A stretch of 64,000 nt of DNA. Source: CAMAVH01 sp046297835. GTDB taxonomy: Bacteria > Pseudomonadota > Alphaproteobacteria > SMXQ01. Position numbers and translations under genes: made by a program. Where the stretch lies: assembly GCA_046297835.1 (NCBI GenBank), contig JBKBHI010000011.1, positions 67,527-131,526 on the forward strand, read 5' to 3'. Within the stretch, counting starts at the first letter, position 1. The number at the start of each line of letters is the position of its first letter. Under the pieces are notes generated by a model that was given only the letters and a program-made list of their open reading frames with translations, was not told the origin of the DNA and did no database searches. Shown here in pieces: positions 16,124-24,743 of the stretch.

Positions 16124-16157
16124 TGGACCCTCGGGTCAAGCCCGAGGGTGACGGTTT
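16124..16157 (-). repeat. REP-like palindrome, right copy flanking the GIY-YIG gene
   Basis: Reverse complement of 15779-15812, identical over all 34 bases. Confidence 0.95.
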
Positions 16158-16164
16158 ATATTTG

Positions 16165-16225
16165 ATCGTCATTGCCCGGCTTGGTCTGACCAAAGGTCAG
16201 CCTCCGGCTGAGGGGCAATCCAGGG
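16165..16225 (+). repeat. Second palindromic repeat family, long variant
   Basis: It begins ATCGTCATTGCCCGGC and ends GGGGCAATCCAGGGC. A shorter version, CCTGGATTGCCCGG-TCTA-GCCGGGCAATGACGAT, lies at 43667-43700 in the opposite orientation. The copy here carries an insert containing TTGGTCTGACCAAAGGTC between the arms. Confidence 0.8.
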
Positions 16226-16264
16226 CGAGCGCGCAGGCTGGCTTGAATCCCGCTCCGGCGCTAT

Positions 16265-16822
16265 TCACTCCGGCCGGGGCGGCCGGTCGGTCACGGTTTT
16301 TTTCGCCGGGTTGAACGTGTGGCGCCACACGCTGTCCATGTCGCCGGAGATCACGCGGATCAGGATCGAGGGTTCGGCCGGGTGCGCCGTCTCGTGGATC
16401 GCGCCGACGCCGAACAGTTCGGCCTCGCCGGCTCCCACGCGATAGCGCCGCGTCTCTTCCAGGTCGGCGAAGCCCGGCACGCTGCCGTCGTCGCGCCGCG
16501 CGTAGTCGATCATGTCGGTGTAGCCGGTCAGGTTGCCGTAAACGATCCAGCAGGGGCCGTGGTCGTGCGCCTTGCTCGCGCCGGCGCTGTCGTACACATG
16601 CACGAAAGCGTGCATTCCGGTCGCCGGCTCCTGGTGCAGCTTGTAGCGGCCCGGCTTGGGGTTCGGCCCGAGGAAGTCGTGGATCAATTTCGGATGGCGC
16701 AGCAGCGCCAGCAGGTGCCGGCGCACCGCCTTCTGGCCGTCCTCGCCTTGGTCGGCGAGCAGGGTGGCGCGGCAATCGTCGAAAAAGGTGTCTAGGCTGT
16801 AGGTGTGGGCGATGACGCTCAT
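16265..16822 (-). CDS. Cysteine dioxygenase-like cupin protein
   Basis: A 185-residue protein of the cysteine dioxygenase type I/cupin group. The iron-binding HxH pair is in SKAHDHGPCWIVYG (about residues 84-86) and a third histidine is in GVGAIHETAHP, the spacing expected for thiol dioxygenases that form cysteine sulfinate or 3-sulfinopropionate. I started at MSVIAHTYS; the extra 19 codons upstream are low quality. It is divergent from a TusA-like gene, so both may deal with sulfur metabolism, but this is inference. Confidence 0.65.
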   Translation of the reverse strand: MSVIAHTYSLDTFFDDCRATLLADQGEDGQKAVRRHLLALLRHPKLIHDFLGPNPKPGRYKLHQEPATGMHAFVHVYDSAGASKAHDHGPCWIVYGNLTGYTDMIDYARRDDGSVPGFADLEETRRYRVGAGEAELFGVGAIHETAHPAEPSILIRVISGDMDSVWRHTFNPAKKTVTDRPPRPE

Positions 16823-16896
16823 GGCTCGGTCCCCCCTCGTCCCCTGGCCGCCGGCGCGGCTGTCGTTTTCTGCTTCCAATGATATATTCCACCCTC

Positions 16897-17166
16897 ATGA
16901 CAGACCAGCATTCCACGCCAGTTCCAACGGATAGGGAGCCGGCCGAGCGCCTCGACCTCACCGGCCTGAAATGCCCGCTGCCCGTGCTGCGGACCAACAA
17001 GGCGTTGCGCGCCCTCGGCCCCGGCGCGGTGATCGAGGTGACGGCGGACGATCCCGCCACCGCCAAGGATTTCCCGGCTTATTGCGCCACCGCCGGCCAC
17101 GATCTGCTCGCCGCCGAGGAGGCCGGCGCGGGGCGTTTCGTTTTTAGAATCCGCAAAGCCGGCTGA
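16897..17166 (+). CDS. TusA/SirA-family sulfur-carrier protein
   Basis: An 89-residue protein with the diagnostic CPxP motif in LDLTGLKCPLPVLRTNKAL; the cysteine carries persulfide sulfur. The rest (VIEVTADDPATAKDFPAYC, HDLLAAEE) fits the small alpha/beta TusA fold. TusA passes sulfur in thiouridine or cofactor synthesis, but other family members act in sulfur oxidation, so the exact role is open. An in-frame ATG at 16879 would add 6 residues; MTDQHST is the more usual start. Confidence 0.85.
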   Translation: MTDQHSTPVPTDREPAERLDLTGLKCPLPVLRTNKALRALGPGAVIEVTADDPATAKDFPAYCATAGHDLLAAEEAGAGRFVFRIRKAG

Positions 17167-17234
17167 CGACCGGCGCGCGGCCGTCGCGCGCGCGCGGCCC
17201 GGCGGGAACGGTGCAGAAGGATAGGGTGCCGCCT

Positions 17235-18158
17235 ATGACCACGGCCTTGTTCAGCCACACCGCCTGTCTCGGCCACGATCCGGGGCCGCAGCATCCCGAA
17301 TCGCCGGCGCGGCTGCGCGCGATCCTGCGGGCGCTCGACGCGCCGCAATTCGCCGCGCTCGATCGGCGCGACGCGCCGCGCGCGACGGAGGAGCAGCTTG
17401 CCCGCGTCCATCCGCCGGAACTCGTCCGCGCGTTGCTCGCCGCCGTGCCGCAAGCGGGGCAGGCGATGATCGACGGCGACACGATCCTCTCGTCCGGCTC
17501 CGGCGAGGCCGCGCTGCGCGCCGCCGGCGCGGTCTGCGCCGCCGTCGATGCGGTGATGCGCGGAGAAATCCGCAACGCTTTTTGCGCCGTGCGCCCGCCC
17601 GGCCATCACGCCGAGCCGGAACAGCCGATGGGCTTTTGCCTGTTCAACAACGTCGCCGTCGGCGCGCTCCATGCGCGGGCTGTTCACGGCCTCGCGCGAA
17701 TCGCGGTCGTGGACTTCGACGTGCATCACGGCAACGGCACGCAAGCCGCCTTCGAGGCGGACGCCGATCTGTTCTTCGCATCGAGCCACCAGTTGCCGCT
17801 CTATCCCGGCACCGGCAGCGTGGTCGAGCGCGGCGTCGGCAACATCTTCAACGCGCCGCTGCCGCCCGGATCGGGCGGCGTGGAATTTCGCGCCGCTTGG
17901 GCCGAGCGCCTGCTGCCGGCGCTGCGCGAATTCAAGCCGCAGTTCGTGCTGATCTCCGCCGGCTTCGACGCCCACGAGGACGACCCGCTGGCGAACCTGA
18001 ACCTGACCGACGCGGATTACGCCTGGATCACGCGCGAGATTTTAGCGGTGGCGGAGGAGTGCTGCGAAGGCCGCGTCGTCTCGACGCTCGAAGGCGGCTA
18101 CGATCTGGATGCGCTGGCGCGGAGCGTGAGCGCGCATGTGGGGAAAATGTTTAATTGA
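17235..18158 (+). CDS. Histone deacetylase-family (acetoin utilisation/acetylpolyamine-type) amidohydrolase
   Basis: A 307-residue zinc deacetylase of the arginase/deacetylase fold. The charge-relay histidines are in RPPGHHAEPE, zinc ligands in VDFDVHHGNGTQ, and the third ligand region is SAGFDAHEDDPL; TLEGGYDLDALA is near the C-terminus. The substrate (acetylated polyamine, protein or other amide) is unknown. The last codons become AT-rich and end in MFN directly at the start of the low-GC gene that follows, so the natural C-terminus may have been altered at that junction. Confidence 0.88.
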   Translation: MTTALFSHTACLGHDPGPQHPESPARLRAILRALDAPQFAALDRRDAPRATEEQLARVHPPELVRALLAAVPQAGQAMIDGDTILSSGSGEAALRAAGAVCAAVDAVMRGEIRNAFCAVRPPGHHAEPEQPMGFCLFNNVAVGALHARAVHGLARIAVVDFDVHHGNGTQAAFEADADLFFASSHQLPLYPGTGSVVERGVGNIFNAPLPPGSGGVEFRAAWAERLLPALREFKPQFVLISAGFDAHEDDPLANLNLTDADYAWITREILAVAEECCEGRVVSTLEGGYDLDALARSVSAHVGKMFN

Positions 18159-19114
18159 TGCAAAGCACTGGGCGCATAAGCATTGAATTAAAATCGCTGA
18201 TAGCTGCGTCTTATGATGAATGCAGTTCTTGTAAGAGCAAGTTACCCAAAGATATAGCGGCTTATGCCGGATACACCCAACATGGTGAAGTGATTTACGT
18301 AGGAGAATGCTGCAAAGATAAAATTTCTGAACTAGCTAGCCACATTTATTGGTGGTGGTCGGCGGATAAAAGACCTGATTTGAATATACCCCTGTGGAGA
18401 TACATGGATTTTGCAAAATTTGTATCTTTACTGCAGCACAAAGCAATCTACTTCTCTAGAGCAGACATGTTGGGAGACAAATTCGAGGGTGCATCCGGAA
18501 TCGTTGAGCGCCAAGAGGAATGGGATAATTTTTATCTAGAGTTTTTTCGTGAGGCGATCAGAACGGTCCCCGACGGCTCTGGTGAAAAAATGCTGGCTGT
18601 TGATGTCGAAAGGCAAGCGCAGTCATTGTTGCAGAGCTTGCGAGATGCGGCACAAAAAGACCGCGAGCGCTATTTTGTAAGCTGTTGGCATGCAGGTTTA
18701 GAGGAATCTGAAGCGCTTTGGCGATTGTATTGCCCTCCTAATACTACGGGGGTTGTAATTAAAAGTAATGTTTCCTCACTTCGATCAGCATTAGGAGGAA
18801 CTGAATACATAGAAGTTGGAAAAGTTCATTACATTGATTTCCGTAAAAATTATGCAGGGATACATGATCGTATTTTTCATAAACGAAAAAATTTAAGTCA
18901 TGAATCTGAAGTAAGGGCGGTTCTGGACAGGCCCTTAATTCAGGAACAACAAGGGGTATTTATGCCGGCAGATATTAGAGAGCTAATACATGCTGTTGTG
19001 CCTTCACCTTTCGCGCCAGCCTGGTTCAGTGCGGTGCTTGAAGCCACAATGAAGCAATACGAGATAGATGTACCAGTTGAACGTTCCGAGCTTCTATCGG
19101 AGCCCTTCTTTTAA
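18158..19114 (+). CDS. DUF2971 protein with Cys-rich N-terminus, probably horizontally acquired
   Basis: A 318-residue protein of unknown function. Residues about 79-280 match the DUF2971 pattern: LWRYMDFAKFVSLL, IYFSRADMLGDKFEG, YFVSCWHAGLEESEALWRLY, TTGVVIKSN and HKRKNLSHESEVRAV. The N-terminus has cysteines 22, 25, 51 and 52 (CSSC and GECC), which could bind zinc. Base composition is strikingly different from its surroundings: two 60-base lines I counted were 37% and 47% GC in an otherwise very GC-rich region, with AT-ending codons. Its ATG overlaps the deacetylase stop, and it separates that gene from xseB. DUF2971 genes are often accessory; the role is unknown. Confidence 0.85.
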   Translation: MQSTGRISIELKSLIAASYDECSSCKSKLPKDIAAYAGYTQHGEVIYVGECCKDKISELASHIYWWWSADKRPDLNIPLWRYMDFAKFVSLLQHKAIYFSRADMLGDKFEGASGIVERQEEWDNFYLEFFREAIRTVPDGSGEKMLAVDVERQAQSLLQSLRDAAQKDRERYFVSCWHAGLEESEALWRLYCPPNTTGVVIKSNVSSLRSALGGTEYIEVGKVHYIDFRKNYAGIHDRIFHKRKNLSHESEVRAVLDRPLIQEQQGVFMPADIRELIHAVVPSPFAPAWFSAVLEATMKQYEIDVPVERSELLSEPFF

Positions 19115-19184
19115 TAGGCGAACTTGCCCCAAATTTGCCTTCGGCCTAAACTCCCCGCCACATCAAGCATTTGAGCGTTTTCCA

Positions 19185-19442
19185 ATGGCCAAAACCGACT
19201 CCGATATCTCCCCCGACATCGCCGCGCTGTCCTTCGAGGAGGCGCTGGCCGAGTTGGAGAAGATCGTCGGCGATCTGGAGCGCGGCAAGGTGAAGCTCGA
19301 CGACGCCATCGCCGCCTACACGCGCGGCGCGCAGCTCAAGCGCCATTGCGAGACCAAGCTCGCCGCCGCCAAGGCCAAGGTCGAGAAGATCGTCGTGCGG
19401 CCGGATGGCGGCATCGTCGCCGAGGCGACCGAACTCGGCTAA
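19185..19442 (+). CDS. xseB: Exodeoxyribonuclease VII small subunit
   Basis: An 85-residue helical protein with the XseB pattern LSFEEALAELEKIVGDLERGKVKLDDAIAAY followed by RGAQLKRHCETKLAAAK. It assembles on XseA to form exonuclease VII, which degrades single-stranded DNA. I started at MAKTDSD because the longer ORF extends back into the AT-rich DUF2971 gene. xseA is not in the window. It precedes ispA and dxs, an order common in proteobacteria. Confidence 0.93.
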   Translation: MAKTDSDISPDIAALSFEEALAELEKIVGDLERGKVKLDDAIAAYTRGAQLKRHCETKLAAAKAKVEKIVVRPDGGIVAEATELG

Positions 19443-19525
19443 GGTTCCGGCCGAACCATCGCGGCCCGGCTGCCCTGTTAGCCCTTACCTCTTCAGCCAT
19501 CGCCGCTTCCGCATTCAGGATCATC

Positions 19526-20467
19526 GTGACCGGCACTTCTCGCGACATGGCGCAGGACATCTCTGGCGCGCTCGCCTCCGTCGCCACGGCGGTGGACATG
19601 ACGCTCGACCGCGCCCTGCCGCGCGCCTCGGGCGCGGCCGAGGACGTTCTCTTTGAGGCGATGCGCTACGCGGTGATGGATGGCGGCAAGCGTTTCCGCC
19701 CGGCGCTGTCGGTCGCCTGCGCGCAACTGTTCGACCTGACGGCCGAGGCGGTGCTGCGCGCCGCCGCCGCCGTCGAGCTGGTCCATTGCTATTCGCTGGT
19801 CCATGACGACCTGCCGGCGATGGACGACGACCTGCTGCGGCGCGGCCAGCCCTCGTGCCACGCCAAATACGGCGAGGCGACCGCCATCCTCGCCGGCGAC
19901 GCGCTGATGACGCTCGCCTTCGAGCTGCTGGCCGATCCGGCGACGCATCCGGACGCGGCGGTCCGCACCGAGCTGATCCTGTCGCTGGCCCGCGCGGCGG
20001 GCGCGCAGGGCATGGTCGCCGGCCAGATGATCGACCTCGCCGCCGAGGGCAAGACGCCCAAGCCTCCCGGGAGCCCGCGTTCGCTCGACGCCGCCGGCAT
20101 CGCCCGCATGGAGACGCTCAAGACCGCGGCGCTGATCCAAGCGGCCTGCGACATGGCCGCCATCGTCGCCGGCGCCAAGCCGGAGGCGCGGGCCAAGCTC
20201 GCCGCCTACGCCCGCGCCCTCGGGCTGGCCTATCAGGTGACGGACGATCTGCTCGACGCCGAGGGCGGCTCGGCCGAGATCGGCAAGACCGCCGGCAAGG
20301 ATGCCGCCGCCGGCAAGGCCACCTTCGTGGCGGCGATGGGGCTGGACGGGGCCAAGGCCGAGGCCGCCCGGCTGATCGCGGAGGCCGGCCAAAGCCTTGA
20401 TTTCTTCGGGGAAAAGGCAGACTTTCTGCGCGCCCTGACGCGGTTCGTTCTCGAACGGCGTAAGTAA
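19526..20467 (+). CDS. ispA: Farnesyl/geranyl diphosphate synthase (class I polyprenyl synthase)
   Basis: A 313-residue enzyme that condenses isopentenyl diphosphate with allylic diphosphates. The first aspartate-rich motif is HDDLPAMDDDLLRRG and the second is YQVTDDLLDAEG; GGKRFRPAL binds diphosphate. The GTG at 19526, preceded by AGGA at 5 bases, is my preferred start; ATG at 19547 would give 306 residues. It lies directly before dxs, so precursor synthesis and chain elongation are encoded together. Confidence 0.92.
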   Translation: MTGTSRDMAQDISGALASVATAVDMTLDRALPRASGAAEDVLFEAMRYAVMDGGKRFRPALSVACAQLFDLTAEAVLRAAAAVELVHCYSLVHDDLPAMDDDLLRRGQPSCHAKYGEATAILAGDALMTLAFELLADPATHPDAAVRTELILSLARAAGAQGMVAGQMIDLAAEGKTPKPPGSPRSLDAAGIARMETLKTAALIQAACDMAAIVAGAKPEARAKLAAYARALGLAYQVTDDLLDAEGGSAEIGKTAGKDAAAGKATFVAAMGLDGAKAEAARLIAEAGQSLDFFGEKADFLRALTRFVLERRK

Positions 20468-20523
20468 TTGTAATATAATAAAAACCGTTCGAAACCGCCG
20501 TCCGTATGGATCGTTAGCGTTCC

Positions 20524-22485
20524 ATGACCAGCCCGATTCCCCCAAGCGCCACGCCGCTGCTGGACCAAGTCCGGCTCCCGGCCGACCTGCGCCGCCTGCC
20601 CGAGAAGGACCTCCGCCAGCTCGCCGACGAACTGCGCGCGGAGATGGTCCAGGCCGTCTCGATCACCGGCGGCCATCTCGGCGCCGGCCTCGGCGTCGTC
20701 GAGCTGACGGTGGCGCTGCATTACGTGTTCAATACGCCCGACGACAAGCTGATCTGGGACGTCGGCCATCAGGCCTATCCGCACAAGATCCTCACCGGCC
20801 GGCGCGACCGCATCCGCACGCTGCGCCAGGGCGGTGGCCTGTCCGGCTTCACCCGCCGTTCGGAGAGCGAATACGACCCGTTCGGCGCGGCCCATAGCTC
20901 GACCTCGATCTCCGCCGCGCTCGGCATGGCCGTGGCGCGCGACCTTAAGGGCGAGAAGCGCAACGTCATCGCCGTGATCGGCGACGGGGCGATGAGCGCC
21001 GGCATGGCCTACGAGGCGATGAACAACGCCGGCGCGATGAAGTCGCGCCTCGTCGTCGTGCTCAACGACAACGACATGTCGATCGCGCCGCCGGTCGGCG
21101 CGATGAGCGCCTATCTGTCGAAATTGATCTCGTCGAAGTCCTACCGCGCGGCGCGCAACGCCGCCAAGGCCGTCACCGAGCATCTGCCGCGCCCGCTCAA
21201 GACCGCGGCCCGGCGCGCCGAGGAATACGCCCGCGGCATGGTCACCGGCGGCACCCTGTTCGAGGAGCTCGGCTTCTATTACGTCGGCCCGATCGACGGC
21301 CACAATCTCGACCATCTGCTGCCGGTGCTGAAGAACGTGCGCGACATGGCCGAGGATCGCCCGGTGCTGGTCCATGTCGTCACCAAAAAGGGCCACGGCT
21401 ACGCGCCGGCCGAAGCCGCCGAGGACAAATATCACGGCGTCGGCAAGTTCGACGTGGTGACGGGCGCGCAGGCCAAGGTCAAGGCCGCCGCGCCGAGCTA
21501 CACCCGCGTGTTCGCCGACGCGCTGATTTCCGAGGCCGAGCGCGACGAGCGCATCGTCGCGCTGACCGCCGCCATGCCGTCGGGCACCGGCATCGACCTG
21601 TTCGCCAAGCGCTTCCCCGAGCGCGCGTTCGACGTCGGCATCGCCGAGCAGCACGCCGTCACCTTCGCCGCCGGTTTGGCGACGGAAGGCTTCAAGCCGT
21701 TCGCGACGATCTATTCGACCTTCCTGCAACGCGCCTACGACCAGGTGGTGCACGACGTCGCCATCCAGAAATTGCCGGTGCGCTTCGCCATGGACCGCGC
21801 CGGCCTGGTCGGCGCCGACGGCGCGACCCATGCCGGCGCTTACGACATCGCCTATCTCGGCTGCCTGCCTGGCTTCGTCATCATGGCCGCCGCCGACGAG
21901 GCCGAACTGGTCCATATGGTCGCCACGCAAGTCGCCATCGACGACCGCCCCTCCGCGCTGCGCTATCCGCGCGGCGAAGGCTTCGGCGTGCAACTGCCGA
22001 CGCTCGGCGCGCCGCTGGAGATCGGCAAGGGCCGCATCCTGCGCGAAGGCACCTCCGTCGCCATCGTCAGCTTCGGCGCGCGGTTGCGCGAGGCGATGGC
22101 CGCCGCCGACACGCTGGCCGGCTTCGGCCTGTCCGCCACCGTCGCCGACGCGCGCTTCGCCAAGCCGCTCGACACCGACATGCTGCGCCGCCTCGCGCGC
22201 GAGCATGAAGTGCTGATCACGCTCGAAGAGGGCAGCGTCGGCGGCTTCGGCGCGCAGGTCATGCAGTATCTCGCCACCGAGGGCCTGCTCGACGGCGGCG
22301 TGAAGCTGCGGCCCATGTGCCTGCCGGACGTGTTCATCGACCATGAATCGCCGGCCAAGCAATATGCCGCGGCCGGGCTGGACGCCGCCCATATCGTCGC
22401 CACGGCGATGGCGGCCCTCGGGCGCAACGCCGATTACCTGTCGGGCGCCGCGCTCGCCGCCGGCAGCAGCCTCAAGCGGCCGTAG
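20524..22485 (+). CDS. dxs: 1-deoxy-D-xylulose-5-phosphate synthase
   Basis: A 653-residue thiamine diphosphate enzyme that condenses pyruvate and glyceraldehyde 3-phosphate, the first step of the MEP isoprenoid pathway. The TPP site is VIGDGAMSAGMAYEAMNNAG, DVGHQAYPHKILTGRR lies near the N-terminus, and the transketolase-like domain contains DVGIAEQHAVTFAAGLA and AMDRAGLVGADGATHAG. Length and order of domains are normal. A 56-base gap with an AT-rich stretch (TAATATAATAAAAA) separates it from ispA and may hold a separate promoter. Confidence 0.96.
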   Translation: MTSPIPPSATPLLDQVRLPADLRRLPEKDLRQLADELRAEMVQAVSITGGHLGAGLGVVELTVALHYVFNTPDDKLIWDVGHQAYPHKILTGRRDRIRTLRQGGGLSGFTRRSESEYDPFGAAHSSTSISAALGMAVARDLKGEKRNVIAVIGDGAMSAGMAYEAMNNAGAMKSRLVVVLNDNDMSIAPPVGAMSAYLSKLISSKSYRAARNAAKAVTEHLPRPLKTAARRAEEYARGMVTGGTLFEELGFYYVGPIDGHNLDHLLPVLKNVRDMAEDRPVLVHVVTKKGHGYAPAEAAEDKYHGVGKFDVVTGAQAKVKAAAPSYTRVFADALISEAERDERIVALTAAMPSGTGIDLFAKRFPERAFDVGIAEQHAVTFAAGLATEGFKPFATIYSTFLQRAYDQVVHDVAIQKLPVRFAMDRAGLVGADGATHAGAYDIAYLGCLPGFVIMAAADEAELVHMVATQVAIDDRPSALRYPRGEGFGVQLPTLGAPLEIGKGRILREGTSVAIVSFGARLREAMAAADTLAGFGLSATVADARFAKPLDTDMLRRLAREHEVLITLEEGSVGGFGAQVMQYLATEGLLDGGVKLRPMCLPDVFIDHESPAKQYAAAGLDAAHIVATAMAALGRNADYLSGAALAAGSSLKRP

Positions 22486-22587
22486 CGGCCCCCGCGGTTT
22501 ATAAAGAACCGCAATTCGGCATTTCGTCCCGCTTTCGTCACATCGCGCGCTTAAACTGCGCGCCTCGCCTTTTTCGGACCGCCCGCC

Positions 22588-23978
22588 ATGTTCGCCGTTT
22601 CCGTCCCGTCCTCCCCGCGTCTCGCCCTGTGGCGCGCCGAGGCCAAAGCCATGCTGGCGCTCGGCGTGCCGCTGGCCCTCAGCCAGCTCGGCCAGATCGC
22701 CATCCACACGACCGACGTGGTGATGCTCGGCTGGCTGTCGCCCCAGGCGCTGGCCGCCTCGGGCCTGTCGACCAACCTGTTCTTCGTCCTGTTCCTGTTC
22801 GGGCTCGGGGTGGTCAGCGCCGTCTCGCCCATCGTGTCGCAGGTGCTCGGCCGTCCCGGCCGGCGCGGCAAAGTGCGCGACGTGCGCCGCGCCGTGCGCC
22901 AGGGTTTCTGGGTCGCGACCCTGTTGGCGCTGCCGTTTATGGCCGTCTGTTGGCAGATTCGTCCCATCCTGACCCTGTTCGGACAGGATCCGGCATTGAT
23001 CGGGATGGCCGAACCTTACATGCGAATCCTGCTTTTGAGCATGTTGCCGGCGCTTTTTTTCGTCGTACTGCGTTGTTTCGTCTCGGCTTTCGAGCGCACG
23101 CGCGCCGTCCTCTTCGTCACCACCCTAGGCGTCCTCGCCAACGCCTTCGCCAACTACGGCCTGATCTTCGGCAATTTCGGCCTGCCGCGCCTCGAACTGC
23201 TCGGCGCGGCGGTCGCCACCGCGGTCACGCACACGCTGATGGCGGCCGCGCTGCTCGCCTATGTCCTGCTCGATCGGCGCTTCAAGCGCTATGCCATCCT
23301 CGGCCGGCTGTGGCGCGCCGACTGGTCGCGCTTTCGCGAGATTTTCCGCATCGGCCTGCCGATCGGCAGCATGTGGGTGCTGGAAGTCGGCGTGTTCTCC
23401 GGCGCGATCTATCTGATGGGCCTGATCGGCACCACGGCGCTGGCGGCGCATCAGATCGCGCTGCAATGCGCCTCGGTCTCTTTCATGGTGCCGCTTGGGC
23501 TGGCGCAGGCGGCGACGGTGCGCGTCGGCCTCGCCATCGGCGCGGGCGACCTGCCGGGCGCGCGCCGCGCCGGCTTCACCGCGCAGGGCCTCGGCGTCGG
23601 CTTCATGCTCGGCACTTGCGCGCTGTTCCTGCTGGCCGGCGAATTCCTCATCGGCCTGTTCCTCGATCCGGCCAATCCGGCGACGCCGCCGGTGCTGGCG
23701 CTGGGCACGACGCTGCTCGCCATCGCCGGCTTCTTCCAGGTGTTCGACGGCGGCCAGAGCGTCGCCGCCGGGGCGCTGCGCGGCATGAAGGATACGCGCT
23801 GGCCGCTCGCCATCGCCCTCGTCGCCTATTGGCTGGTGGCCTTTCCGCTCGGCGTCATTCTCGGCTTCCCGCTGAATGGCGGCGCGGTCGGCATCTGGAT
23901 CGGCCTGGTCGCCGGATTGATCGTCGCCGCCGCGCTGCTCACTTGGCGCTTCCATTGGCTGTCGCGCGGGCGCGTCCG

Positions 23979-23982
<4 letters not shown>
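22588..23982 (+). CDS. MATE-family multidrug/metabolite efflux transporter
   Basis: A 464-residue integral membrane protein with about 12 segments in two homologous halves. Family features are LALGVPLALSQLGQIAIHTTDVVMLG at the N-terminus, PIVSQVLG in the first half and GLAQAATVRVGLAIGAGDLPGAR in the second. It is most like NorM-type Na+ or H+ coupled exporters; the substrate is unknown. Its stop overlaps the tlyA-like start by 3 bases. Confidence 0.9.
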
Positions 23983-24734
<752 letters not shown>

Positions 24735-24743
24735 AATGGCGTC

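Larger units (their letters stand above)
15779..16157 (+). mobile_element. Putative REP/GIY-YIG composite element
   Basis: A 379-base unit bounded by a perfect 34-base inverted repeat and containing only the GIY-YIG gene. No flanking target duplication was recognised by eye. It resembles the way REP-associated transposases are flanked by the repeats they mobilise, but here the enzyme is a GIY-YIG nuclease. Mobility is inference. Confidence 0.45.

Noticed and set aside
18158..19114. A defence island or prophage around the AT-rich gene
   Set aside because: Only one foreign gene is present; neighbours on both sides are ordinary chromosomal genes and no integrase or tRNA site is visible.
22494..22512. 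Hairpin GCGGTT/AACCGC after dxs as a terminator
   Set aside because: Six-base stem without a T-run; too weak to call.
20233..22707. An 824-codon minus-strand open frame over ispA and dxs
   Set aside because: Antisense shadow of clear isoprenoid genes, with low-complexity Arg/Gly/His composition.
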